Part shown: positions 37,971-46,467 of the stretch, piece after piece
How positions within the stretch are numbered: the stretch's first letter is position 1
How the letters are laid out: each line of letters starts with the position of its first letter
Assembly (NCBI GenBank): GCA_002694985.1
Contig: NZNS01000001.1
Location: 1-64,000, forward strand
DNA: 64,000 bases
Origin: Parvibaculum sp.
GTDB taxonomy: Bacteria > Pseudomonadota > Alphaproteobacteria > Parvibaculales > Parvibaculaceae
Direction of reading: 5' to 3'
Notes under the pieces: model-generated
Databases searched by the model: none
What the model was told of the DNA's origin: nothing
The model's input: the letters and a program-made list of their open reading frames with translations, nothing else
Made by a program: the position numbers and the translations under genes

Positions 37971-39091
37971 GGCTGCACGGCCCCGCCTTCATTGCCGGCG
38001 GCGATGGCGGCGGGTGCGGCGCGGGCTGCCTTGAGGTCGTTCACGATCCGGATTTTTGCTCCCTCGCGAAGATAGGGCGCGCCTGCGCTGACCACGCGGT
38101 CGCCTTCGCTCAGGCCATGCGTCACCGTCACGTCGTCGCCCGACAGGGAACTGGCGCCAATGCGCTTTTGCCTCACCGTCATCGTCTCTTCATCGACGAC
38201 ATAGACATTCGCGGTCGCGCCGTGGCCTTCAAGTATGGCGCTGGCGGGAACGGCCAGAAGGGGCGCGCCGCCGCTCCGCTCAGGAGTGATCCGGGCCTTG
38301 CCGATAAAGCCGCTCGCCGTGCCCTCGGGGGTTTCGGAAAGGGCGATTTCCACCTCGAAGGTGCCGGTCCGTGCTTCGCTTGCGGCGGCGATCCGGCGCA
38401 CGGTTCCGGCGATCTCGCGGTCGGGGAAGGCGTCGAGCGTTACACGGGCTGCCGCGCCGATGCGAATGCGGGCGACGTCGCGGTCGGCAAGGCCGGCCTT
38501 CATGATGAAGCCGCCGCCGCCCTGACTCACCGTCAGGATCGGCTGGCCGGGGTTCACGATTTCGTTTGGTTCCGCGGCACGGGCGAGCACGACGCCGTCG
38601 GCAGGCGCCGTGATCCGCGAAAGGGTGCGGTTGAACTCCACGCGTGTGCGCTCCGAAAGCGCCTGCGCATAGGCCGTTTCGGCATCCTGTATCGCCTGGC
38701 GGCTGGCGAAACCCTTCTCGAAAAGAGGCTTCAGCCGCTCGGCGTCGCGCTTTGCTTTCGTGGCGGCCGCCGCCGCGCGCCGGGCGTCGGCATCGATCTC
38801 GCGCATATCGAGTTCGGCCAGAATATCGCCCTTGGCGACCCTGTCGCCTTCGTCCACGGCGATCGATTTGATCAGCCCGCTTGTCTTGAAGGAGAGGACG
38901 CCTTCCCGCTCGGACCGGACGATCCCGTAAACCGTTACATCGTCGGTGTCGGGTGCCTGGCGGACTTCTGCCACCTGCACCGGGATCGGCGCTTGCGCCG
39001 CCTCTTGGCTCTCTCCGGGGTCTTCGCCGCATCCGCTCAAAAACAACACCGAAAACGCTGTGATCAGCGTTCCGCGCGACAAGCTGCCCAT
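37967..39091 (-). CDS. RND periplasmic adaptor (membrane fusion protein), lipoprotein
   Basis: A 374-residue AcrA-like adaptor. The lipobox FLSGCGED at residues 17-24 marks lipid attachment at Cys21. Then come a lipoyl half (GVLSFKTSGLIKSIAVDEGDRVAKGDILAELD), a short alpha-hairpin (ADARRAAAAATKAKRDAERLK), the second lipoyl half (APADGVVLARAAEPNEIVNPGQPI), a beta-barrel and a membrane-proximal domain (VYVVDEETMTVRQKRIG). It is the first gene of the efflux pair. Its promoter (39125-39152) abuts a repeated AACGGYGTT element that is probably the TetR operator. Confidence 0.93.
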   Translation of the reverse strand: MGSLSRGTLITAFSVLFLSGCGEDPGESQEAAQAPIPVQVAEVRQAPDTDDVTVYGIVRSEREGVLSFKTSGLIKSIAVDEGDRVAKGDILAELDMREIDADARRAAAAATKAKRDAERLKPLFEKGFASRQAIQDAETAYAQALSERTRVEFNRTLSRITAPADGVVLARAAEPNEIVNPGQPILTVSQGGGGFIMKAGLADRDVARIRIGAAARVTLDAFPDREIAGTVRRIAAASEARTGTFEVEIALSETPEGTASGFIGKARITPERSGGAPLLAVPASAILEGHGATANVYVVDEETMTVRQKRIGASSLSGDDVTVTHGLSEGDRVVSAGAPYLREGAKIRIVNDLKAARAAPAAIAAGNEGGAVQP

Positions 39092-39115
39092 ACCCCGGCC
39101 CCCAAAAAATTACCT

Positions 39116-39169
39116 AACGGCGTTTATTTAAGCAAAGGAGAGCGGTGGTCAACCCTGCCGAACGGTGTT
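39116..39169. promoter_or_regulatory. candidate TetR operator pair, AACGGCGTT and AACGGTGTT
   Basis: AACGGCGTT (39116-39124) is a perfect 9-bp odd palindrome directly downstream of the -10 of the efflux operon, over its expected start of transcription. A one-mismatch copy, AACGGTGTT (39161-39169), lies 45 bp away, 11 bases before the tetR start. One regulator bound at both would control both divergent genes. Confidence 0.5.
39125..39152 (-). promoter_or_regulatory. sigma-70 type promoter of the RND efflux operon
   Basis: TTGACC (39147-39152) and TAAATA (39125-39130) are separated by 16 bases on the minus strand. Transcription should start near 39118, leaving a short leader of about 27 bases before the adaptor gene. 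Confidence 0.6.
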
Positions 39170-39180
39170 AACTAGCGGTC

Positions 39181-39915
39181 ATGGCGAGAAAAACCCTTAA
39201 TCGGGGGCCGTCCTCCAGAAAGAGCACGGATGCCCTCGCGGAAAAGTCCGTCGGGCCGGTTCGCCGCCGTCTGTCGCCCGAAGAGCGCCGTCGTCAGATC
39301 GTCGTCGCGGCCAAGACGCTCTTTTCGGAAGAAGGCGTCGATCACGTCTCCATGCGAAAGATCGCGCGCGAAGTAGGGATCACCCAGGCCGCGATCTATC
39401 AGCATTTCGAGAACCGGGACGCGATCCTTTTTGCCATTATCGAGGACTTCTTCGCCGACCTGCTGGAGGTGCTTGCCACCGCGGTTGCGCGTGAAACCCA
39501 GCCTCTGCTGAGCCTTCGCAGTGCCATGCGGGCCTATGTGGATTATGGGCTTGCCCACCCGGAAGCTTATCGTCTTGTCTTCATGACGCCGATTTCGGGT
39601 CTGGTGCGAGCCGGTGTGGGCGTACCCCGCACCGAGGAGGCGAAGCTCAAGCCCTCGAAGGGTACGCTTGCCTTCGATGTGCTCGACAGTGCGGTGCGCA
39701 AGGTCATGGAGTGCGGCATGGTGCGCCATGACAATGCGGACCTTCTGGCCGAGGCGATCTGGGCGGCGGGTCACGGTCTGGTCTCGCTTCTCATCACCCA
39801 TAACGAGTTCCCCTGGACCGATCCTGACAAGGTGATCGACATCCAGATCGATCTCCTGTTTCGGGGTCTTCTCAACGAAGACAGCCCGATGCGCACGAAG
39901 ATGTTTCCGGCGTAA
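39181..39915 (+). CDS. TetR/AcrR family transcriptional regulator
   Basis: A 244-residue repressor. After an unusually long basic N-terminal extension of about 30 residues, the HTH region reads RRRQIVVAAKTLFSEEGVDHVSMRKIAREVGITQAAIYQHFENRDAILFAIIEDFF, the classical TetR DNA-binding domain. The rest is an all-helical ligand and dimerisation domain with a WHG-like segment (AAGHGLVSLLI). It is divergent from the RND efflux operon with 89 bp between starts, and almost certainly represses it. No Shine-Dalgarno is evident before the ATG. Confidence 0.92.
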   Translation: MARKTLNRGPSSRKSTDALAEKSVGPVRRRLSPEERRRQIVVAAKTLFSEEGVDHVSMRKIAREVGITQAAIYQHFENRDAILFAIIEDFFADLLEVLATAVARETQPLLSLRSAMRAYVDYGLAHPEAYRLVFMTPISGLVRAGVGVPRTEEAKLKPSKGTLAFDVLDSAVRKVMECGMVRHDNADLLAEAIWAAGHGLVSLLITHNEFPWTDPDKVIDIQIDLLFRGLLNEDSPMRTKMFPA

Positions 39916-40045
39916 GACGGATTGAGCGGGGAGGTGTCCATCCGGGCCGCCTGTCTCGCAAGCAGCATGAAATCGCTAGGCGCAATGCGCGGCCTCCGTT
40001 CATACTTCTCTTGCACCGGCTTCGATGAACAGGGGAGGGGAAAGA

Positions 40046-40843
40046 ATGGAAGGCTTGTCCGCAGAGCGGCCTCCGCCGAACCCGGCGATGCAGCCCGTTC
40101 GCATGGTGACGGCGGGTGACCTTCTTGCCGCGCTGCGTGAAGGCCTGCGGGATTTTCTCCGTGCGCCGCTTTTCGGCCTCGTCATTGGCGGCGTCTTTGC
40201 GCTGATCGGCGTCGTCATCGTGCTGTCGCTGACGGTCTGGGGCCTGCCCTGGCTCATCTATCCCTTTGCCATCGGCTTCCCGCTTGTCGGTCCCTTTGCC
40301 GCCGTCGGTCTTTACGAGGTGAGCCGTCGCCTTGCTGCGGGCGAGCGTCCGTCATGGCGCGGTGTCTTCGCCGTCATCTGGGCGCAGCGCCGCCGCGAAG
40401 TTTCGTGGATGGCCTTCGTCATGCTCTTTGTCTTCTGGGTCTGGATGTATCAGGTGCGTTTGCTGATCGCGCTTTGCCTCGGGCTCGTCTCTTTCGCCTC
40501 GTTCGAGCAGTTCCTGTCGGTGATCTTCACCACGCAGCAGGGGCTTATCTTTCTTGTCGCCGGTCATGTGGTCGGCGGGGTGCTGGCGCTCGTTCTCTTT
40601 TCCATCACGGTCTTTTCGATTCCGATGCTGCTCGAGCGTGAGATCGACATGGTGACCGCCATGATCACCTCGCTGAAGATCGTGTTTCTCTCGCCCGTGG
40701 TCATGCTCGGATGGGGCGCCTTCGTCACGCTTGCCATGCTTGCGGCTTCCGTGCCGCTTTTTCTCGGTCTGCTTGTCGTACTTCCGGTCCTTGGACATGC
40801 GACCTGGCATCTCTACCGGCGCGCCATGCCGCAACAGGCATGA
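40046..40843 (+). CDS. DUF2189 family integral membrane protein (copy 2)
   Basis: A 265-residue polytopic membrane protein, the same length as the copy at 17878-18675. It shares that copy's landmarks: GFPLVGPFAAVGLYEVSRRLAAG, FSITVFSIPMLLEREIDMVTAMITS and the C-terminal VLPVLGHATWHLYRRA. About six helices are predicted. The ATG at 40046 has AGGGGAGGGG close upstream; an in-frame ATG at 40025 is less likely. The two copies are clearly diverged, so this is an old duplication or separate acquisition. Function unknown. Confidence 0.85.
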   Translation: MEGLSAERPPPNPAMQPVRMVTAGDLLAALREGLRDFLRAPLFGLVIGGVFALIGVVIVLSLTVWGLPWLIYPFAIGFPLVGPFAAVGLYEVSRRLAAGERPSWRGVFAVIWAQRRREVSWMAFVMLFVFWVWMYQVRLLIALCLGLVSFASFEQFLSVIFTTQQGLIFLVAGHVVGGVLALVLFSITVFSIPMLLEREIDMVTAMITSLKIVFLSPVVMLGWGAFVTLAMLAASVPLFLGLLVVLPVLGHATWHLYRRAMPQQA

Positions 40844-41086
40844 AGAAGGCGGCCTTCGCGTTATTGATCGTTTTCTGTGCTATCCGGTCAAATTTCGATC
40901 AGCCCGAACTCCGGGTAATGCCGCCGTGACGTTGCGTAAACCGCTAAATTGTTGAAGCACAAGGCTTTCTTCTAACATTGAGCGGAGTTTCACCGGCTAG
41001 CAAGAAGGCGTTTCCGGCTGGACAAGGCGCGTCCCGTGTTGAAGATGTGCGGCAGACCGGCGGTCGCCACAACATTTTCCGGGCCG

Positions 41087-41116
41087 TTGAAAATGTATGT
41101 GTATATACACTAAATA
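41087..41116 (+). promoter_or_regulatory. thiolase promoter with a 12-bp palindrome in the spacer
   Basis: TTGAAA (41087-41092), an 18-base spacer and TAAATA (41111-41116) form a promoter about 60 bases before the thiolase. The spacer ends with the perfect palindrome GTGTATATACAC (41099-41110), touching the -10. A palindrome inside a slightly long spacer is the usual place for MerR-type activators, and a MerR-like gene follows the thiolase. Confidence 0.6.
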
Positions 41117-41180
41117 AAACAGGAATGGCCGCGCGTGCCCCGCCGGGTTATCGCGGTATGGAAACCAAGGAGAGATGACC

Positions 41181-42353
41181 ATGGCGGAAGCTTATATCGT
41201 CGCCGCTGCCCGCACAGCGGGTGGCCGCAAGGGCGGCAGACTGAAGGACTGGCACCCGGCTGATCTCGGCGGCAAGGTGATCGACGAACTTGTGAAGCGC
41301 ACCGGCGCCGATCCCGAACTCATCGAAGATGTCATTGTCGGCTGCGTCGATCAGGCTGGCGAGCAGGGCATGAACATCGCGCGCAATGCCGTGCTGGCGT
41401 CCGGCCTGCCGGAAAGCGTGCCGGCCACGTCGGTCGACCGTCAGTGCGGTTCGTCGCAGCAGGCGCTTCACTTCGGTGCGCAGGCCGTCATGTCGGGGGC
41501 GATGGATGTCGTCATCGCGGCGGGTATCGAGAGCATGACGCGTGTGCCGATGGGCATGCCGATCTCGCTGCCTTTCAATAACGGTTTCGGCTTCTACAAG
41601 AGCCCGAAGATCGAAGAGCGCTACCCGAACATCCAGTTCAGCCAGTTCGCGGGCGCGGAAATGATCGCCAAGAAATACGGACTGACCAAGGACCAGCTCG
41701 ACGAGTTCGGCTTTGGCAGTCACCAGAAGGCGATCAAGGCGACGCAGGACGGTCTTTTCGACAACGAGATCGTGCCGCTCGAAATCACTCTCGAGGACGG
41801 CTCGAAGGAGATTCACAAGGTCGATGAAGGCATCCGCTTCGATACCTCGCTCGATGCGATCAAGGGCGTGAAACTGCTGGTCGAGGGCGGCGCGGTCACG
41901 GCCGCCACCTCCTCGCAGATCTGCGACGGCGCGTCCGGCGTCATGATCGTCAATGAAAAGGGCCTGAAGGCGCTCGGCGTTGAGCCCATCGCCCGCGTTC
42001 ATCACATGACGGTGGTTGGCGGCGATCCGGTCATCATGCTCGAAGCCCCGATCCCCGGTACCGAAAAGGCACTGAAAAAGGCCGGCATGAAGATCGAAGA
42101 CATCGATCTCTACGAAGTGAACGAGGCCTTCGCTTCGGTGCCGCTCGCCTGGCTCCAGAAGCTCGGTGCAGACCCGGCACGGCTCAATGTGCATGGCGGC
42201 GCCATCGCGCTCGGCCATCCGCTCGGCGCATCCGGCACCAAGCTCATGACCACGCTCATTCACGGGCTGAAGACCCACAACAAGCGCTACGGTCTCCAGA
42301 CCATGTGCGAAGGCGGCGGTCTTGCCAACGTCACGATCGTCGAGCGCCTCTAG
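41181..42353 (+). CDS. acetyl-CoA C-acyltransferase (thiolase)
   Basis: A 390-residue thiolase that joins or cleaves acyl-CoA units. The nucleophilic Cys89 lies in SVDRQCGSSQQ; the C-terminal catalytic His is in GGAIALGHPLGASGTK and the acid/base Cys in MCEGGGLANV. It is a typical length for degradative or biosynthetic thiolases; chain length specificity cannot be read. The second ATG (41181) is preferred to that at 41175 because AAGGAGAG is 6 bases before it. It is probably monocistronic, with its own regulated promoter and a strong terminator. PHA or fatty-acid degradation roles both fit, given PhaR at the window's end. Confidence 0.94.
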   Translation: MAEAYIVAAARTAGGRKGGRLKDWHPADLGGKVIDELVKRTGADPELIEDVIVGCVDQAGEQGMNIARNAVLASGLPESVPATSVDRQCGSSQQALHFGAQAVMSGAMDVVIAAGIESMTRVPMGMPISLPFNNGFGFYKSPKIEERYPNIQFSQFAGAEMIAKKYGLTKDQLDEFGFGSHQKAIKATQDGLFDNEIVPLEITLEDGSKEIHKVDEGIRFDTSLDAIKGVKLLVEGGAVTAATSSQICDGASGVMIVNEKGLKALGVEPIARVHHMTVVGGDPVIMLEAPIPGTEKALKKAGMKIEDIDLYEVNEAFASVPLAWLQKLGADPARLNVHGGAIALGHPLGASGTKLMTTLIHGLKTHNKRYGLQTMCEGGGLANVTIVERL

Positions 42354-42377
42354 GGGCCCGGCCTCCTATTCAAGCGG

Positions 42378-42409
42378 AAAGGGCGGTGCAGCGATGCGCC
42401 GCCCTTTTT
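42378..42409 (+). terminator. terminator after the thiolase
   Basis: AAAGGGCGG / CCGCCCTTT with a 12-base loop and a run of five Ts, starting 25 bases past the stop. Confidence 0.88.
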
Positions 42410-42588
42410 CCTTTGGCGCGGCCATATTGAGCGGAGGAGAGCGGCGTTTCTTCTCGTTTCCGGCCGGGTGCGGCGCGGGCATTCGCACTACGCATTTTGT
42501 GCCCCGATCTGCTAGGCTACCGCAAATCTGCCCCGGGAAGTGGTCCGCTAGGGGAGGGCGGCGCGCGAAAAGAAAAGAAGCCATATAG

Positions 42589-43317
42589 ATGAAAATGAAG
42601 GAACTGGAGGCCGCGACCGGGGTCGGGCGCGAGACCATCCGCTACTATATTCGCGAGGGGCTGTTGCCGGAGCCGGTCCGGCCGAAGCGCAATGTGGCTG
42701 TCTATGGCCGCGAGCATGTGAAGCGGCTGAACCTCATCCGCAAGCTTCAGCAGGAGCGTCATCTGCCGCTTACGATCATCCGCACCATCGTCACTTCCGA
42801 GATGGGCGATTCCGCGGGCAGCTTCGAGGCGCTGATCGGGCTTGAGGCGTCGATGGGGCCGCTCCTTTCGGATGGCCGCAATCTGGCGCCGAAAAAGATC
42901 GCCAGTGTCGCGAAGGATACGGGGCTTACGATTTCGGATATCCGCAAATTCGCGGAGATCGGGCTTATCCATATCGAGCAGCGCGGCGGCGGCGAATGGC
43001 TCAACCAGCGCAATGTCCGCATCATGGAAATCATCGCGCAGACGCGCGCCGACGGCTACACGCCCGATATCGGCTATACAATCGAGAGCTATGCAATCTA
43101 TCCGCAGATAATCGAGTTGCTCTCGCGCAAGGCTGTTGTCGGGTTCTATTCGCGGCTTGGCGACAAGCTCGACCAGCCCGCCGCCGCGAAGCTCGCAGTC
43201 AATGGCATTCGTACACTGAGTGAAATGGTGCCGCTCATGCTCATCGACCGCATTGTGCGCGATGTCGAGAAGATCAGCGCGAGCGGCGTCCTGCCGACGG
43301 ATGACGACGATATCTGA
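42589..43317 (+). CDS. MerR-like regulator with two helix-turn-helix segments
   Basis: A 242-residue DNA-binding protein. Residues 1-70 are a MerR-type winged HTH: MKMKELEAATGVGRETIRYYIREGLLPEP, then the wing VAVYGREHVKRLNLIRKLQ. A second, MerR-like HTH is visible at about 101-130 (KKIASVAKDTGLTISDIRKFAEIGL). The usual short coiled coil and ligand domain are replaced by this tandem arrangement and a 110-residue helical C-terminus ending in DDDDI. It starts about 235 bases after the thiolase and behind a terminator, so it has its own promoter. Control of the thiolase is inferred from proximity and the promoter palindrome. Confidence 0.82.
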   Translation: MKMKELEAATGVGRETIRYYIREGLLPEPVRPKRNVAVYGREHVKRLNLIRKLQQERHLPLTIIRTIVTSEMGDSAGSFEALIGLEASMGPLLSDGRNLAPKKIASVAKDTGLTISDIRKFAEIGLIHIEQRGGGEWLNQRNVRIMEIIAQTRADGYTPDIGYTIESYAIYPQIIELLSRKAVVGFYSRLGDKLDQPAAAKLAVNGIRTLSEMVPLMLIDRIVRDVEKISASGVLPTDDDDI

Positions 43318-43335
43318 GGGGCACGATCCCCGCCC

Positions 43336-44448
43336 TCAGCCGCTCAGCACCAGCGTGTCGGCCTTGCGCCAGTAGACCCAGTATTCCTCGCCCGCCGTGA
43401 AGGTGATTTCCTCCACATCCGTCGTCACGTTGGAAATGTCCGCCTGCAGGGGCTGGGCGAGGCCGATGTCGAAGAAGACATTCGAGTAGCTGCCGAAATA
43501 GGCGACTTCGCCGACCTTGCCCTTGACCTTGATGACGTTCGGGTCTGCCGGTTCGTTGTCGGCGACGAAAATCTTTTCGGGCCGTACCGCGAGCGCGACC
43601 TTGCCGGTCTCGCTGCCTGCCAGTGTCACCTCGCCGATCCCCGGCGCCGTCACCGTCACTTCGCCTTCGCCCGCCTTCATGGCGTCACCCTCGATCATGT
43701 TGATCTTGCCGATGAAGTCCGCGACAAAGCGGTTCGCCGGTGCCTCGTAAAGGGTCGTCGGCGCTGCGACCTGCTGCACGGTGCCCGCGTTCATCACCGC
43801 GATGCGGTCTGCCATGGACAAGGCTTCCGACTGATCATGCGTCACGATGACGAAGGTGATGCCGACGGTCTTTTGCAGACGCACGAGTTCGAGTTGCATC
43901 GCCTCGCGCAGTTTCGCGTCGAGCGCGGAGAGCGGCTCGTCGAGCAGCAGCACCGATGGCCGCTTCACCAGCGCGCGGGCAAGGGCGACGCGCTGGCGCT
44001 GGCCGCCCGACATTTCGTCGGGCATCCGCTTGCCGAGAGATCCAAGCTTCACGAGATCCAGTGCTTCGGCCACGCGTTCCCTGATTTCCTTTGCGGGGCA
44101 GCGGTCCATCTTCAGGCCATAGGCGACGTTCTGTTCCACCGACATATGCGGAAATACCGCATAGGACTGGAACACCATGTTGATCGGGCGTTTGTTCGGC
44201 GCCACTGTCGACATGTCGTGACCGTCGATGATGACCTGGCCATGCGTCGGCACCTCGAAGCCCGCCAGCATGCGCAGCAGCGTGGTCTTGCCGCAGCCCG
44301 ACGGCCCGAGCAGGGCGAAGAACTCACCGCGCTGCACCTCGAGGTTCACTTCGTCCACGGCCTTTACCGTGCCGCCGAATATCTTGCTGACATTCTCGAT
44401 CCGGATGATCGGCTCGCCGGTCGCGGGGGCGGTTGCTGTGTCGCTCAT
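43336..44448 (-). CDS. potA: polyamine ABC transporter ATPase PotA
   Basis: A 370-residue ATPase that powers uptake of spermidine or putrescine. Walker A is GPSGCGKTT (48-56), signature [15 protein letters not shown], Walker [13 protein letters not shown], with the H-loop in [12 protein letters not shown]-terminal TOBE domain ([12 protein letters not shown]) follows. The frame is open upstream across potC sequence, but the ATG at 44448 starts the recognisable domain. It is the last gene of potD-potB-potC-potA, 26 bases after potC. Confidence 0.92.
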   Translation of the reverse strand: MSDTATAPATGEPIIRIENVSKIFGGTVKAVDEVNLEVQRGEFFALLGPSGCGKTTLLRMLAGFEVPTHGQVIIDGHDMSTVAPNKRPINMVFQSYAVFPHMSVEQNVAYGLKMDRCPAKEIRERVAEALDLVKLGSLGKRMPDEMSGGQRQRVALARALVKRPSVLLLDEPLSALDAKLREAMQLELVRLQKTVGITFVIVTHDQSEALSMADRIAVMNAGTVQQVAAPTTLYEAPANRFVADFIGKINMIEGDAMKAGEGEVTVTAPGIGEVTLAGSETGKVALAVRPEKIFVADNEPADPNVIKVKGKVGEVAYFGSYSNVFFDIGLAQPLQADISNVTTDVEEITFTAGEEYWVYWRKADTLVLSG

Positions 44449-44474
44449 GTGACTGTTCCGAAACTCGTTGGCGT

Positions 44475-45329
44475 TCAATGCCCGGATGAACCGAGCATGT
44501 TGTTTCTGTTCTGCATCCGCAATGCGAAGGCCGTGACGACGAGCGTCAGCAGGATCAGCACGGTGGAGGCGGCGTTCACTTCCGGCGTCACCGAGAAGCG
44601 GACCATGGAATAGATTTTCACCGGGAAGGTCACGGTGTCGGGACCGGAGGTGAAGAAGGTGATCACGAAGTCGTCCAGCGACAGGGTGAAGGCGAGCAGC
44701 GCACCCGCGATCAGGCCGGGCTTCATATGCGGTATGACGACGTCGCGGAAGACCTGGAACTCGCTCGCGCCGAGGTCGCGGGCGCATTCGGCAAGCTCCG
44801 GGTTGAAGCTTTCGAGGCGCGCGCGGATGACGATGGCGGCGAAGGGAAACGAGAAGGCGATATGGGCGATGGTGATGGCCGAAAGGTTGAACGGCCAGAT
44901 CATGCCGGACGGCCAGCCGATCCGTGCGAAGAAGACCATCATCGCGACGCCCATGCAGATTTCCGGGATGACGATGGGCATCGCCATGCCGCCTTCATAG
45001 ATCGCCTTGCCGGGAAAGCGGTAGCGCCAGAGAACGTAAGCCGTCAGCGCGCCGAGCACGGTCGAGAAGAGTGTGGTGAAGAGCGCTATGGTCAGCGAAT
45101 TGCCGAAGGCGAGCATCAGCGCATCATTGTTGAAGAGCTTCACGTAATAGTCGGTCGTGAAACCGCGCCAGACCACGTTGCGGCGGCTGTCGTTGAAGCT
45201 GAAAACGATGAGCCCGACGATCGGCGCATAGAGAAAGAAGAGAGTGAGGCCCACGGTGAAGCGCAGCGAAAAACGGCGCGAATAGTCGAGCGGGCCGATG
45301 GGATCGGGATTGCGCTTGAAGATACTCAT
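44475..45329 (-). CDS. potC: polyamine ABC transporter permease PotC
   Basis: A 284-residue inner-membrane permease with six helices and the BPD-type EAA loop (LAECARDLGASEFQVFRDVVIPHMKPGLIAG). The N-terminal helix is VGLTLFFLYAPIVGLIVFSFND. It starts in the four-base overlap with potB (ATGA), so the two permeases are translationally coupled. Partner of PotB in the transmembrane channel. Confidence 0.92.
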   Translation of the reverse strand: MSIFKRNPDPIGPLDYSRRFSLRFTVGLTLFFLYAPIVGLIVFSFNDSRRNVVWRGFTTDYYVKLFNNDALMLAFGNSLTIALFTTLFSTVLGALTAYVLWRYRFPGKAIYEGGMAMPIVIPEICMGVAMMVFFARIGWPSGMIWPFNLSAITIAHIAFSFPFAAIVIRARLESFNPELAECARDLGASEFQVFRDVVIPHMKPGLIAGALLAFTLSLDDFVITFFTSGPDTVTFPVKIYSMVRFSVTPEVNAASTVLILLTLVVTAFALRMQNRNNMLGSSGH

Positions 45330-46243
45330 TTCACATCTCCTCTGCCTTCCTTCCTCATCAGCACGGCGCGGACCGCCAGCGCGAAGAAGGTCGCATACAT
45401 GAGAAGAAAGCTCAGCGCCGCGCCGAAGGGCCAGTTGTTCGCCTGCTTGAACTGGTCGGCGATCACATTGGCGATCATCTGGCTGTCCGTGCCGCCGAGA
45501 AGGTCCGGCGTGAGATAGGAGCCCATGGCGGGGATGAAGGTGATGACGATGCCGCTCGCAATGCCCGGCAGCGCCAGCGGCACCACGATGGAAAAGAAGG
45601 TGCGGAAATGCCCGGCGCCGAGGTCGAGGCTTGCTTCGAGATAGGAGCGGTCCAGCCGGTCGAGCGCCGCATAGAGCGGCAGCACCATGAAGGGCAGGCT
45701 CACATAGACGAGGCCGAAGACGACCGCCGTGTTGTTGTACAGCAGCGACAGTGGCTCGAAGGGGCCGATGATCGTGTTGTCGCCGAGCCCGACAAGGGAA
45801 AGCAGCCAGTCGCCTTTCTCGACCAGCCAGCCGAGCCCGCCATTGATGAAGCCGTTGGTCCTGAGCACCGCGATCAGCGCATAGGTGCGGATCAGCAGGT
45901 TCGTCCAGAAGGGCAGGATCACCAGCAGCAGCAGCCACATGCGCATGGTGGGCTTTGAAAAGACGATGGCGATGGCGACGGGAAAGGCGACCACGAGGCA
46001 GATCGCGGTCGTCGCCGCCGCCATCAGGATCGATTTCCAGAAGATGCCGAGATAGAGCGGTTCCAGCGCGCGGGCGTATTGATGCAGGTTCCAGTTCAGC
46101 GTGATGTCGGTCACGCCGGTCTTCATGCTGAAGCTGTAGAGCCAGATCAGCGACAGCGGCACGATGAAGAAGGCGACAAGCCAGAATGTCGGCGGGGTGA
46201 AGGCCGCAAAGAAGGCCTGTGCCGATCGCTTCCAGTTTTCCAT
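45326..46243 (-). CDS. potB: polyamine ABC transporter permease PotB
   Basis: A 305-residue permease with six helices, first PPTFWLVAFFIVPLSLIWLYSFSMK, with the EAA loop YLEASLDLGAGHFRTFFSIVVPLALPGIASG. It lies 224 bases after potD; a T-tracted hairpin in that gap probably lowers transcription into the permease and ATPase genes. Confidence 0.92.
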   Translation of the reverse strand: MENWKRSAQAFFAAFTPPTFWLVAFFIVPLSLIWLYSFSMKTGVTDITLNWNLHQYARALEPLYLGIFWKSILMAAATTAICLVVAFPVAIAIVFSKPTMRMWLLLLVILPFWTNLLIRTYALIAVLRTNGFINGGLGWLVEKGDWLLSLVGLGDNTIIGPFEPLSLLYNNTAVVFGLVYVSLPFMVLPLYAALDRLDRSYLEASLDLGAGHFRTFFSIVVPLALPGIASGIVITFIPAMGSYLTPDLLGGTDSQMIANVIADQFKQANNWPFGAALSFLLMYATFFALAVRAVLMRKEGRGDVK

Positions 46244-46427
46244 GGGTCAGGCCCCCCGAAGGGCAAGAAACAAATAAACGAGAATCCAGATGCAGTTTCG
46301 CAAAGCGGCTTTGGAAAGCAGGCCCGGCGCTCGGTCCCCCCTCGCTCCGGTTTGCCCCCTTTTCGTTTTCCGCCGTCAGAAAAGCACGGGTGCGGAAAAG
46401 GAAAAAGAGACGAAAGACAGTTGCCGG

Positions 46428-46457
46428 AAAAAAGGGCGGGCCTTTCGATGCCCGCCC
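46428..46457 (-). terminator. internal terminator/attenuator between potD and potB
   Basis: On the minus strand GGGCGGGC, an 8-base loop and GCCCGCCC are followed by six Ts, starting 11 bases after the potD stop. As potB, potC and potA have no obvious promoter of their own, partial readthrough is expected, making the binding protein more abundant than the membrane components. Confidence 0.75.
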
Positions 46458-46467
46458 CCGGTTCCGC

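Noticed and set aside
39153..39180. GTTAAC near the tetR start as half of a CtrA box
   Set aside because: No TTAA stands seven bases away on either side.
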